Source: an uncultured Flavobacteriaceae bacterium (GTDB taxonomy: Bacteria; Bacteroidota; Bacteroidia; Flavobacteriales; Flavobacteriaceae). From it: DNA of 6,581 nt. The notes below the pieces were generated by a model. It saw nothing but the letters and a program-made list of their open reading frames with translations. It was not told the DNA's origin and did no database searches. Below are positions 1 through 5,998 of this stretch, piece after piece. Position 1 is the first letter of the stretch. Each line of letters starts with the position of its first letter. The DNA is taken from contig CAJXEG010000078.1 in the NCBI GenBank assembly GCA_913052425.1, forward strand, positions 1 through 6,581, given 5' to 3'. The translations under genes and the position numbers were made by a program.

Positions 1-129
1 GGAATCGATATCGACAACATCACCCATGTCATCAATTACAGGGTTCCCAGTTCCAGAGAGAGCTATATCCACAGAATCGGACGAACGGGTAGAGCCGGGA
101 AAGAAGGTTATGCCATTACCTTTATTTAA
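1..129 (+). CDS. DEAD-box RNA helicase, C-terminal fragment (5' end outside window)
   Basis: The first frame is open from base 1 to a TAA at 127-129 and encodes 42 residues from the second RecA-like domain of a DEAD-box ATP-dependent RNA helicase. Motif V appears as [13 protein letters not shown], normally preceded by Ala-Arg that would lie outside the window. Motif VI appears as [15 protein letters not shown], whose arginines contact ATP and RNA. These enzymes unwind short RNA duplexes in ribosome assembly and mRNA decay. The protein stops at A-I-T-F-I, five residues into the last strand. Family members normally continue for at least one more helix (an E/D-rich stretch followed by 'IEKLIG'-like residues), often with a basic tail. 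This copy may therefore be truncated or frameshifted. The +2 frame just past the stop reads only R-D-S-A-K-I-N-Q-N before its own stop. Family assignment is secure; intactness is uncertain. It converges on the HxlR gene and is probably functionally unrelated to it. Confidence 0.9.
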   Translation, partial: GIDIDNITHVINYRVPSSRESYIHRIGRTGRAGKEGYAITFI

Positions 130-165
130 GGGACTCAGCTAAGATCAATCAAAACTAATGCGGGC

Positions 166-486
166 TTATTCCGGCGGATTCATTGACGATTTGTTCCAAC
201 GGCACAAATCCTCCAATATGGGTTTCAGTTTTTGGGCGTGTTGGGTAAGGGAGTATTCCACTTTTGGTGGGTTTTGGTCAAACTGTTTGCGGTGAACCAG
301 ACCATCCTTTTCCATTTGCTTTAGTTGTTCAGAAAGTACCTTTCGAGATACATCGGGGATCAAAGAGGCCAAGGCTGAAAAACGCGTTTGCCCACCCATC
401 AATCGAAATAGGATGGGCAACTTCCATTTACCCCCCAATAATTTCATCGCATTGACGATAGGACAACATGAATTTTCCTCTCCCAT
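166..486 (-). CDS. HxlR-family winged helix-turn-helix transcriptional regulator
   Basis: This 106-residue protein has the full length and layout of the HxlR family, cytoplasmic dimeric MarR-like winged-helix DNA-binding proteins. Visible signatures are the N-terminal C7-C8-P9, the GGKWKLPIL helix at 18-26, RF at 35-36, the recognition-helix segment around 46-69 (V-S-R-K-V-L-S-E-Q-L then E-K-D-G-L-V), the wing NPPKVEYSLT at 72-81, and a C-terminal dimerisation helix with W97. In characterised relatives (YodB, HypR of Bacillus) the cysteine near the N-terminus senses quinones, diamide or hypochlorite. C8 occupies the conserved Cys-Pro position, so thiol sensing is possible but not shown. The ATG at 484-486 gives the standard family N-terminus; no Shine-Dalgarno sequence is seen. 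The gene is divergent from the RND-LolA-barrel cluster across 101 bp containing a perfect inverted repeat, so it is the likely local regulator of that cluster. It could be a repressor or an activator; the operator position favours repression. Confidence 0.93.
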   Translation of the reverse strand: MGEENSCCPIVNAMKLLGGKWKLPILFRLMGGQTRFSALASLIPDVSRKVLSEQLKQMEKDGLVHRKQFDQNPPKVEYSLTQHAQKLKPILEDLCRWNKSSMNPPE

Positions 487-501
487 GGTTATGGTTTTTT
501 A

Positions 502-509
502 CAAATCTA
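502..509 (-). promoter_or_regulatory. Putative -7 box of the hxlR-type gene promoter
   Basis: Read on the minus strand this is TAGATTTG, an exact match to the Bacteroidota -7 consensus TAnnTTTG. It lies 15 bp upstream of the regulator's ATG, implying a very short leader of roughly 10 nt. No convincing TTTG-type -33 element is seen at the expected distance (about 528-533), so the promoter may be weak or factor-dependent. The inverted repeat at 536-554 lies just upstream, around -40, compatible with autoregulation. Confidence 0.55.
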
Positions 510-535
510 AAAATAAAATATTATTAAAAAGCTTC

Positions 536-554
536 TAGTTACTTTATGTAACTA
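536..554. promoter_or_regulatory. Perfect inverted repeat, probable HxlR operator
   Basis: TAGTTAC-TTTAT-GTAACTA is a perfect 7-bp inverted repeat with a 5-bp spacer, and symmetry ends exactly at these boundaries (C535 and A555 do not pair). The centres of the two arms are about 12 bp apart, close to one helical turn, as expected for a dimeric winged-helix protein. It lies in the divergent region between the HxlR-family gene and the transporter gene. It covers the expected -33 zone of the transporter promoter and lies just upstream of the regulator's own promoter. Bound protein should block the transporter promoter. There is no T-run, so it does not look like a terminator. Its assignment to this regulator is inferred from position and symmetry. 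Confidence 0.7.
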
Positions 555-561
555 AAAATTC

Positions 562-569
562 TATCTTTG
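562..569 (+). promoter_or_regulatory. Putative -7 box of the RND-LolA-barrel operon promoter
   Basis: TATCTTTG matches the Bacteroidota -7 consensus TAnnTTTG and lies 18 bp upstream of the transporter ATG, implying a leader of about 12-15 nt. The expected -33 position (near 539-542) reads TTAC, a poor match to TTTG, and falls inside the left arm of the inverted repeat. Polymerase and the HxlR-type regulator would therefore compete for the same DNA. Confidence 0.6.
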
Positions 570-587
570 CGAAAACTAAATTGAAAC

Positions 588-2921
588 ATGAACAAAATAA
601 AAAATTCTTTGGCCGAAAGGTGGGGAAAACTTGTGGTAAAACACAAATGGATTGTATTGCTACTGACTCTGGTGTTGGCCATGGGGCTGGGCTCACAAGG
701 TAAAATGGAATTTGACGGAGACTATCATGTGTTCTTCAGTAAATCCAATCCCGAACTTGAAGCTTTCGATGGTCTTCAAGAAAAATATTCCAAGGTCGAT
801 AACATCATTATGGTTTTGGCTCCAAAGAACAAGAATGTTTTCACCAAAGAAAACCTGATTGCTATTGAGGAACTGACGGCCGAGGCATGGAATACGCCTT
901 ATTCCTCCAGAGTAGATGCGTTAACCAATTATCAACACACACGTGCTGAAGGTGACGATTTGTATGTCGAAGATTTATCCTATGAGTCAGAAAATCTCAC
1001 TTCGGAAAGGGTGGAAGAAATAAAAAATATCGCCCTGAATGACCCTATTTTGGTCAACCGTTTAGTCAACAAAGCGGGAAGTGTAGCTGCCATCAATGTT
1101 ACGGTACGTTTACCGGGTATCGACAGCTCCAAGGAAATTCCGGAAATCACTGAATTCAACAGGGCCTTGATCGCTGCATTTGAAGAAAAATACCCTCAAT
1201 TTGACGTTTATGTTTCAGGAAATGTTCCATTAAATACCGCCTTTTTTGAATCCTCTCAAAATGATTTGGCTTTGATTGGAATCATGTTTTTGATCGTAAT
1301 TGCAGTTACCCTGTTGTTGACCAGAAATATTTTTGCAACACTGGCTACTTTGGTGGTGGTGTTGTTTTCCATCATGAGTGCCGTTGGATTTATCGGTTTG
1401 AGCGGGATCAAACTTACGGCTCCATCATCAGTCTTCCCGACCATGATTCTTACTTTGGCTGTAGCCGACAGTATTCACATTTTGGTTACCCTATTGCAAA
1501 AGTTCAGGAAAGAAGGCTATCAAAAGAAAGAAGCCATCATCGAAAGTATGCGACTCAATTTTATGCCGGTTTTCATTACCAGCTTGACTACAGTGGTGGG
1601 GTTTTTAACTTTAAATTTTGGTGAAGTGCCTCCTTTTTGGCATCTGGGGAACATCACGGCTTTTGGAATGACCATGGCCTTTTTATACTCTACCACTACC
1701 CTGCCAGCTTTAATGGCAATTTTCCCCATCTGGAAAAGTTCCAAAAAAGAAGTGAAAGATAAAAAAGCTTCTTTCTACACCAACCTGGGGGAGTTTATCG
1801 TTAAACAACCCGTTCGCCTAACGATTATTTCTTCTGCTTTTATTTTGGGAATGACTTTACTGGCGCTTCAAAATGTTTTCAATGACAGTTTTGTAGACTA
1901 TTTTGATAAAACCGTAAAGTTCAGAATCGACAGTGATTTTATCAATAAAAACCTTACCGGGATTTACAATGCTGAGTTTTCTATCGGCAGCGGAGAAAGT
2001 GGAGGAATCAACAATCCTATTTATTTGGAAAAATTAAATGCTTTTGAGGAGTGGCTCAATGAGCAGGAGGAAGTGATTCATGTAAACACTTTTGCCGAGG
2101 TAACGCGAAAAATCAATAAATCTATGCACGGCGATGATGCCTCCTTCTATAAAGTACCAAACAACCGACAAGAAGCGGCTCAATATCTATTACTTTACGA
2201 ACTTTCCCTCCCTTTTGGATTGGATCTGAATAATCAAATCAATGTAGATAAATCAGAAACCAGACTGACTGTAGTACTTCAAAATTTGGGAAGTAAAAAA
2301 ATGTTAGAATTCACCGCCAGAGCCGAAAATTGGTTAAAAGAAAACACCCCCGAATACATGCATGCTATCGGGGTGAGCCCTACTGTGATGTTTGCCAAAC
2401 TCGGTTTTCGTCAGGCTGACAGTATGATCAAAGGAAACATCATCGCATTGTTGTTGATTTCTCTGGTTTTGATGTTGGCTTTAAAAAGTTTTAAAATGGG
2501 GGCAATCAGTTTAATTCCGAATCTGACTCCGGTAATTGTTGGGTTTGGTTTTTGGGCCCTTTATCTGGGTGAAATTAACACGGGTATGGTGGTTGTCTTT
2601 GGAATGACATTGGGAATCATTGTGGATGATACCGTTCACTTTATGAGTAAGTTCCTCAGAGCGAGAAGGGAGCTCAACTACAATGCTGCAGATTCCGTAG
2701 TCTATGCTTTTGAAACAGTAGGCAGGGCACTGGTCATCACCACCTTGGTTTTGGTTGCGGGTTTTACCGTACTTTCTACTTCTCCTTTTGCCCTCAACAG
2801 CTATATGGCGAGAATTACAGTGGTCATTATCACCGGTGCATTGGTCATTGATTTTGTCCTTCTACCCTCAATACTGGTATTGGCTTACAGAGAAAAAAAG
2901 AATTTAAAAGAAGCTGCATAA
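588..2921 (+). CDS. RND superfamily (MMPL/HAE-type) inner-membrane transporter
   Basis: This 777-residue protein has the duplicated RND plan. TM1 is at about 21-37, followed by a periplasmic domain at 38-225 and five TMs at about 226-381. A charged cytoplasmic linker (382-405) leads to TM7 at about 409-427, a second periplasmic domain at 428-615, and five TMs at about 616-767. TM4 carries VADSIHIL (292-299, D294, H297). TM10 carries GIIVDDTVHF (676-685, D680, D681, H684). These are the acidic/His positions that carry the proton relay in MMPL, HpnN and related exporters. It is shorter than AcrB-type drug pumps (about 1040 residues) and typical of lipid- or hydrophobe-exporting RND proteins. 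No membrane-fusion protein or TolC gene accompanies it; the next gene encodes a LolA-like periplasmic carrier, pointing to lipophilic cargo delivered towards the outer membrane. The ATG at 588 follows a TAnnTTTG box by 18 bp. Family is confident; the substrate cannot be read from sequence. Confidence 0.92.
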   Translation: MNKIKNSLAERWGKLVVKHKWIVLLLTLVLAMGLGSQGKMEFDGDYHVFFSKSNPELEAFDGLQEKYSKVDNIIMVLAPKNKNVFTKENLIAIEELTAEAWNTPYSSRVDALTNYQHTRAEGDDLYVEDLSYESENLTSERVEEIKNIALNDPILVNRLVNKAGSVAAINVTVRLPGIDSSKEIPEITEFNRALIAAFEEKYPQFDVYVSGNVPLNTAFFESSQNDLALIGIMFLIVIAVTLLLTRNIFATLATLVVVLFSIMSAVGFIGLSGIKLTAPSSVFPTMILTLAVADSIHILVTLLQKFRKEGYQKKEAIIESMRLNFMPVFITSLTTVVGFLTLNFGEVPPFWHLGNITAFGMTMAFLYSTTTLPALMAIFPIWKSSKKEVKDKKASFYTNLGEFIVKQPVRLTIISSAFILGMTLLALQNVFNDSFVDYFDKTVKFRIDSDFINKNLTGIYNAEFSIGSGESGGINNPIYLEKLNAFEEWLNEQEEVIHVNTFAEVTRKINKSMHGDDASFYKVPNNRQEAAQYLLLYELSLPFGLDLNNQINVDKSETRLTVVLQNLGSKKMLEFTARAENWLKENTPEYMHAIGVSPTVMFAKLGFRQADSMIKGNIIALLLISLVLMLALKSFKMGAISLIPNLTPVIVGFGFWALYLGEINTGMVVVFGMTLGIIVDDTVHFMSKFLRARRELNYNAADSVVYAFETVGRALVITTLVLVAGFTVLSTSPFALNSYMARITVVIITGALVIDFVLLPSILVLAYREKKNLKEAA

Positions 2922-2941
2922 TTTAACAACTATATTTATAA

Positions 2942-3715
2942 ATGATGAAAAAAATAATCCTTATACTGCTCATATGTTATCCATTGTTGGCAACAGCGCA
3001 AACAGCTGAAGAAAAAGGCCTAGAAATTGTTTCTAAAGCCATTGAAGCAGATCGAGGCTTTGGAAGTTCCACAGTCGATTTGAAAATGATTTTGAAAAAC
3101 AAAAATGGACAATTGAGCGAGAGAACACTGAGCAACAAAACGCTTGAATTGGACGAGGACGGGGATAAATCCATGATTGTATTCACCAGTCCCAGAGACA
3201 TCAAAGGTACGTCGACATTGACTTTTACACACAAGCAAGGAGCCGATGATCAGTGGTTGTTTTTGCCTTCAATCAAACGTACCAAACGTATTTCTTCGAA
3301 TAATAAATCAGGTCCTTTTGTAGGAAGTGAATTTGCTTATGAAGATTTGTCCTCTGTTGAATTGGAGAAAAACACATATAAGTTTCTAAAAGAGGAAGGA
3401 GATTTATTATATGTTGAGCAAGATCCGGTAGATCCTAAATCGGGTTATAAAAAAAGAATCGCTGTATATAACCAAGCAAAAGATTACCGTTTGGAAACCA
3501 TTGAGTTTTATGATAGAAAAGGATCATTACTCAAGACATTGACCTATAACGAATACAAGCTTTACAAAGATAAATTTTGGAGGGCCAGCAAGTTTGAAAT
3601 GGTCAACCACCAGAGTAAGAAAGAAACCCTATTGTATTTTAACAATTACAATTTTGAGGTCAACCTCAAGGACGAGGATTTCACCGAAATGGCCTTACGC
3701 AGAGCCGCAAACTAA
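2942..3715 (+). CDS. Periplasmic LolA-like protein (outer membrane lipoprotein-sorting family)
   Basis: This 257-residue protein begins with a signal peptide (MMKK, a hydrophobic core at 5-16, then A17-T-A19 before Q20), predicted to be cut by signal peptidase I. C12 lies within the core without a proper lipobox, so it is probably soluble rather than a lipoprotein. The mature part carries the hallmarks of the LolA-like 'outer membrane lipoprotein-sorting protein' family (PF17131 type): F81-T-S-P-R-D-I-K-G-T, D103-Q-W-L-F-L-P, the basic KRTKRISS at 112-119, and SGPFVGSEFAYEDL at 123-136. Further family features are the D-R-K-G-S-L-L-K-T-L strand at 191-200 and W213. The LolA fold is a half-barrel with a hydrophobic cavity that carries acyl chains. 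It starts 20 bp after the transporter stop, so the two are almost certainly cotranscribed and probably hand cargo from pump to carrier. ATG-ATG gives two possible starts; the first is used here. It is unlikely to be the housekeeping LolA, which is not normally encoded beside an RND gene. Confidence 0.88.
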   Translation: MMKKIILILLICYPLLATAQTAEEKGLEIVSKAIEADRGFGSSTVDLKMILKNKNGQLSERTLSNKTLELDEDGDKSMIVFTSPRDIKGTSTLTFTHKQGADDQWLFLPSIKRTKRISSNNKSGPFVGSEFAYEDLSSVELEKNTYKFLKEEGDLLYVEQDPVDPKSGYKKRIAVYNQAKDYRLETIEFYDRKGSLLKTLTYNEYKLYKDKFWRASKFEMVNHQSKKETLLYFNNYNFEVNLKDEDFTEMALRRAAN

Positions 3716-3734
3716 TGTTTTAAAAAATCAATAC

Positions 3735-3766
3735 AACATAGCCTCTTTTTTGGGGCTATGTTTTTT
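3735..3766 (+). terminator. Rho-independent terminator or attenuator before the barrel gene
   Basis: AACATAGCC (3735-3743) pairs perfectly with GGCTATGTT (3754-3762) around a 10-nt loop, giving a 9-bp stem that runs into a T-tract (3761-3766). This is a canonical intrinsic terminator on the plus strand, beginning 20 bp after the LolA-like stop codon. The next gene's ATG lies only 5 bp past the T-tract. The hairpin could therefore set the ratio of barrel protein to pump and carrier, both by termination and by masking the barrel gene's translation start in read-through mRNA. Confidence 0.8.
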
Positions 3767-3771
3767 AATTC

Positions 3772-4974
3772 ATGAATCCATCTAATTTATTTTTAGCTTT
3801 CATCCTATTGCTCTGTGGTATTGTGAGTGCACAAACCATAAAAGATGAAGTGAAAACGACCATTGAATGGGAAGTCAATGGACAATATCGCTATTTCTAT
3901 GATGCTCCCCAATTTGAAAATCAATTAAAAGACTACCCCTCCATAGGCATTCAGCCCACCTATTCTTTTGTTTGGGATAATGGTTATCAAAATTTTATTG
4001 CCTCTGCCTATCTCAACAAGGATCGTGATCCAAACAGAAGCTACTGGGATCTGAGGGAGTTTTATTATCAAAAAGTAAAAAACAATTGGGAACTGAGTAT
4101 TGGATTCAAAAAGGTTTTTTGGGGGGTAACTGAGAGCAATCATTTGGTAGACATCATAAACCAAACCGATGCATTAAAAAGTTTTGATGGTGAGGAAAAG
4201 TTGGGTCAACCCATGGTTCAATTCAGTTGGTTCATCTCCAATTGGGGCAGCTTGGATTTGTTTTATTTGCCCTATCACCGCAAGCGTGGTTTTGCCGGAG
4301 AAAAAGGACGCTTCAGATTCAGTACAGTTTTGGAAGCCGATGCCGTTGGTTATGAAAGTGACCAAGAAGAGTGGCACTCTGATCTTGCGGTTAGGTGGAA
4401 ACATTATATAGGTGTCCTCGACATTGGATTATCCTATTTTACGGGTAACGGCAGGGAGCCCTATTTTGAATTCGATGATCGCGGTAATATCGAAGCTTTT
4501 TATCCCTTAATTGATCAGTTGGGCTTGGATTTTCAAATTACAGCTGGGGGGGGGTTACTTAAGTTTGAATCAATTTTACGCAAGGCAGAGCAACAAGAGT
4601 TTTTTGCTATGGATGCAGGGTTTGAGTACACCTTTTCCAACGTTGACAACAATGGGCTGGACATTGGAGTATTGGGTGAATACCTTTATGATGAGAGAGG
4701 AGATTGGGCCTTGTCAGGTCTACAAAATGATATTTTTTACGGATCCAGAATCGCATTCAACGATACGCAAGACACTGCAATTCTTGGAGGAGGTATCTAT
4801 GATTTAGATACAAAATCACATTTGTTTACACTAGAGGCCACCAGAAGATTATCCAATGGATTGGTTTGCTCAATAGAAGGGAGGATTTTTAGTGGTGTTT
4901 CGGATGAGGAGTTGTTCCTCTTATTTTTCAAACAGGACAGTTATTGGAGTATTTCGCTTTCCAAATACTTTTGA
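3772..4974 (+). CDS. Outer-membrane beta-barrel protein, DUF1302-like, associated with RND/LolA-like export
   Basis: This 400-residue protein has a signal peptide (hydrophobic core at 6-18, probable cut near S19-A20-Q21, atypically lacking N-terminal Lys/Arg). It continues as alternating aromatic/polar strands and ends in S-K-Y-F with a terminal Phe, the usual beta-barrel assembly signal. The best-marked segment is WDLREFYYQKV (92-102), then IGFKKVFWGVTES (110-122) with HLVDIINQTD (124-133) and KLGQPM (143-148). These resemble the 'lR..y....W.lrlGrq.v.WG' core of DUF1302-type proteins, whose genes in Gram-negative bacteria often sit beside RND transporters and LolA/LolB-like partners. The likely role is the outer-membrane end of the same transport route. 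An in-frame TAA at 3766-3768 rules out a longer N-terminus, so ATG 3772 is the start. No promoter box is seen in the 56 bp upstream, only the terminator hairpin, so expression probably depends on read-through or a distant promoter. The frame contains a run of nine G. Localisation is confident; the family name is moderately so. Confidence 0.82.
   Translation: MNPSNLFLAFILLLCGIVSAQTIKDEVKTTIEWEVNGQYRYFYDAPQFENQLKDYPSIGIQPTYSFVWDNGYQNFIASAYLNKDRDPNRSYWDLREFYYQKVKNNWELSIGFKKVFWGVTESNHLVDIINQTDALKSFDGEEKLGQPMVQFSWFISNWGSLDLFYLPYHRKRGFAGEKGRFRFSTVLEADAVGYESDQEEWHSDLAVRWKHYIGVLDIGLSYFTGNGREPYFEFDDRGNIEAFYPLIDQLGLDFQITAGGGLLKFESILRKAEQQEFFAMDAGFEYTFSNVDNNGLDIGVLGEYLYDERGDWALSGLQNDIFYGSRIAFNDTQDTAILGGGIYDLDTKSHLFTLEATRRLSNGLVCSIEGRIFSGVSDEELFLLFFKQDSYWSISLSKYF
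4546..4554 (+). repeat. Nine-G homopolymer inside the beta-barrel gene
   Basis: Nine consecutive G encode the Gly-Gly-Gly after A258 in the barrel protein. Such a run stands out in AT-rich coding DNA, where glycine could use GGA or GGT. Gain of one G would put a TAA three codons on (GTT-ACT-TAA). Loss of one G would shift into a frame that stays open to about 4807. Either change removes the C-terminal third of the barrel, so the tract is a candidate slippage site. It may also be a sequencing-error hotspot, but the frame is intact as given. Confidence 0.6.
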
Positions 4975-4982
4975 TCTCCGAC

Positions 4983-5017
4983 CACAATGTTATAAAGTTC
5001 ACTTTTTACTCATTGTG
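4983..5017. terminator. Weak hairpin in the convergent gap, possible bidirectional terminator
   Basis: CACAATG (4983-4989) pairs with CATTGTG (5011-5017), flanking a 21-nt loop that can form a small inner AAAG/CTTT stem. It fills the 45-bp gap between two genes that converge tail to tail, where a shared terminator is expected. Neither side carries a good T-run, so intrinsic termination would be weak. Confidence 0.35.
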
Positions 5018-5019
5018 AT

Positions 5020-5991
5020 TCAATGAAAATAATCTCGGACATTGGCTGTTTTTTCCAAAAAATTCAGACCGACCAAAAAATCATTACTGGCTTGTAGGGT
5101 ATCAAAAAAATCTTTGGTCTTGATTGTATTGTCCTCAGTAACCGTTGTCCTCACCCCATTGAAAAATCCGTGTTTGGCTCCATCGTATATGATCAACTGA
5201 CAAATGTTATTGAGATCTTTCATTTGTTTTTGAAATCTTTTGGCTGTTTCCACAGGTACTAAATTATCCTCACTCCCAAATAGAATAAGTGTGGGTGGTG
5301 TTTGAGAAGTAATGTTATGATAGGGAGAAAGCTCCTTGTATCCTGTTTTGAATAGTGAGGCCCACTTACCATTCGGGATTTTATAAGCGCTGCAATGACA
5401 TTGGAAATCTTTTTCGATCCAGTCTTTTACACCAGAACCGTGATATCCATTGGGGCCGTTATCAAAGACCGGGTTAAAAAGTACCATAGCGGCTGGTGTG
5501 GGATCAATACTTAAATCGTCTGTTAATTCATTGACAGAATGAAGTGTGGCCGTAGCAGCAGCGATGTGACCTCCCGCAGAACCACCCGAGGCAATGATTT
5601 TCTGTGGGTCGATATTAAAAATGCTGTGGTTTTGTTTTAAAAAACGGAGGGCGCTTCTCGCATCTTTGATGCATTCAATCGGACTGGTATTGTGTCGGCT
5701 GTCAACGCGATATTCGAATAGAAAAGTGGTCAGCCCCCGCTGAGAAAAATACGAAGCTTGTCTTTGGAAATGGGTATAAGAACCCTCTCTCCAACCCCCT
5801 CCAAAAAAGAAAGCTATGGCTCCCGTTGACTTATTGTTTTGTGATTCTGCCGCATACCAATGTACTTTTAAAGTATCACCCTCAACAATTTTAAAATCCA
5901 TCACTTTTAGTGTTTTTTCCTTTACAGGCAATTGTGACCACCCCAGGGAAAAGCATAAAAAGAACAGTAAACTCAACTTTATTTTTATCAT
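5020..5991 (-). CDS. Secreted alpha/beta hydrolase (esterase/acetylxylan-esterase-like)
   Basis: This 323-residue protein has an N-terminal signal peptide (MIKIK, a hydrophobic core at 6-17, W18-S19-Q20), so it is exported to the periplasm or beyond. The alpha/beta hydrolase elements occur in order. The oxyanion loop is FFFGGGW (61-67), with the nucleophile elbow G136-G-S138-A-G140-G following a typical KDARSALRFLKQN helix (109-121). The acid is D242 in GSEDNLVP, and the catalytic His is H274 in GAKHGFF. It most resembles the BD-FAE/acetylxylan-esterase-like and hormone-sensitive-lipase-like carboxylesterases, except that the usual His of HGGG is Phe62/Phe63. The substrate may be an acetylated or feruloylated sugar or a small ester; this is inferred from family only. 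Residues 198-200 (C-H-C) lie in a variable insertion and could form a disulfide with another Cys. The start ATG lies 7 bp after the stop of the upstream M81 peptidase gene, so the two form an operon. Its leader is A/T-rich with no Shine-Dalgarno sequence. Confidence 0.9.
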   Translation of the reverse strand: MIKIKLSLLFFLCFSLGWSQLPVKEKTLKVMDFKIVEGDTLKVHWYAAESQNNKSTGAIAFFFGGGWREGSYTHFQRQASYFSQRGLTTFLFEYRVDSRHNTSPIECIKDARSALRFLKQNHSIFNIDPQKIIASGGSAGGHIAAATATLHSVNELTDDLSIDPTPAAMVLFNPVFDNGPNGYHGSGVKDWIEKDFQCHCSAYKIPNGKWASLFKTGYKELSPYHNITSQTPPTLILFGSEDNLVPVETAKRFQKQMKDLNNICQLIIYDGAKHGFFNGVRTTVTEDNTIKTKDFFDTLQASNDFLVGLNFLEKTANVRDYFH

Positions 5992-5998
5992 CAGTATT

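Noticed and set aside
264..455. Open frame on + opposite the HxlR gene
   Set aside because: It lies entirely antisense to a well-supported regulator gene and its translation shows no recognisable domain.
1256..1744. Two minus-strand open frames (1256-1444 and 1520-1744) inside the RND transporter gene
   Set aside because: They mirror membrane-segment codons of the transporter and have no family features or promoter.
2966..2980. Possible lipobox cysteine (C12) in the LolA-like protein
   Set aside because: Ile precedes the Cys where Gly, Ala or Ser is required, and a good signal peptidase I site follows at A17-T-A19.
2977..3238. Minus-strand open frames opposite the LolA-like gene
   Set aside because: Two overlapping antisense frames shadow a gene with clear family motifs; neither looks like a protein.
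4511..4807. 98-residue open frame overlapping the barrel gene in another frame
   Set aside because: It is a frame shadow; it matters only because it is where translation would go after loss of one G from the tract at 4546-4554.
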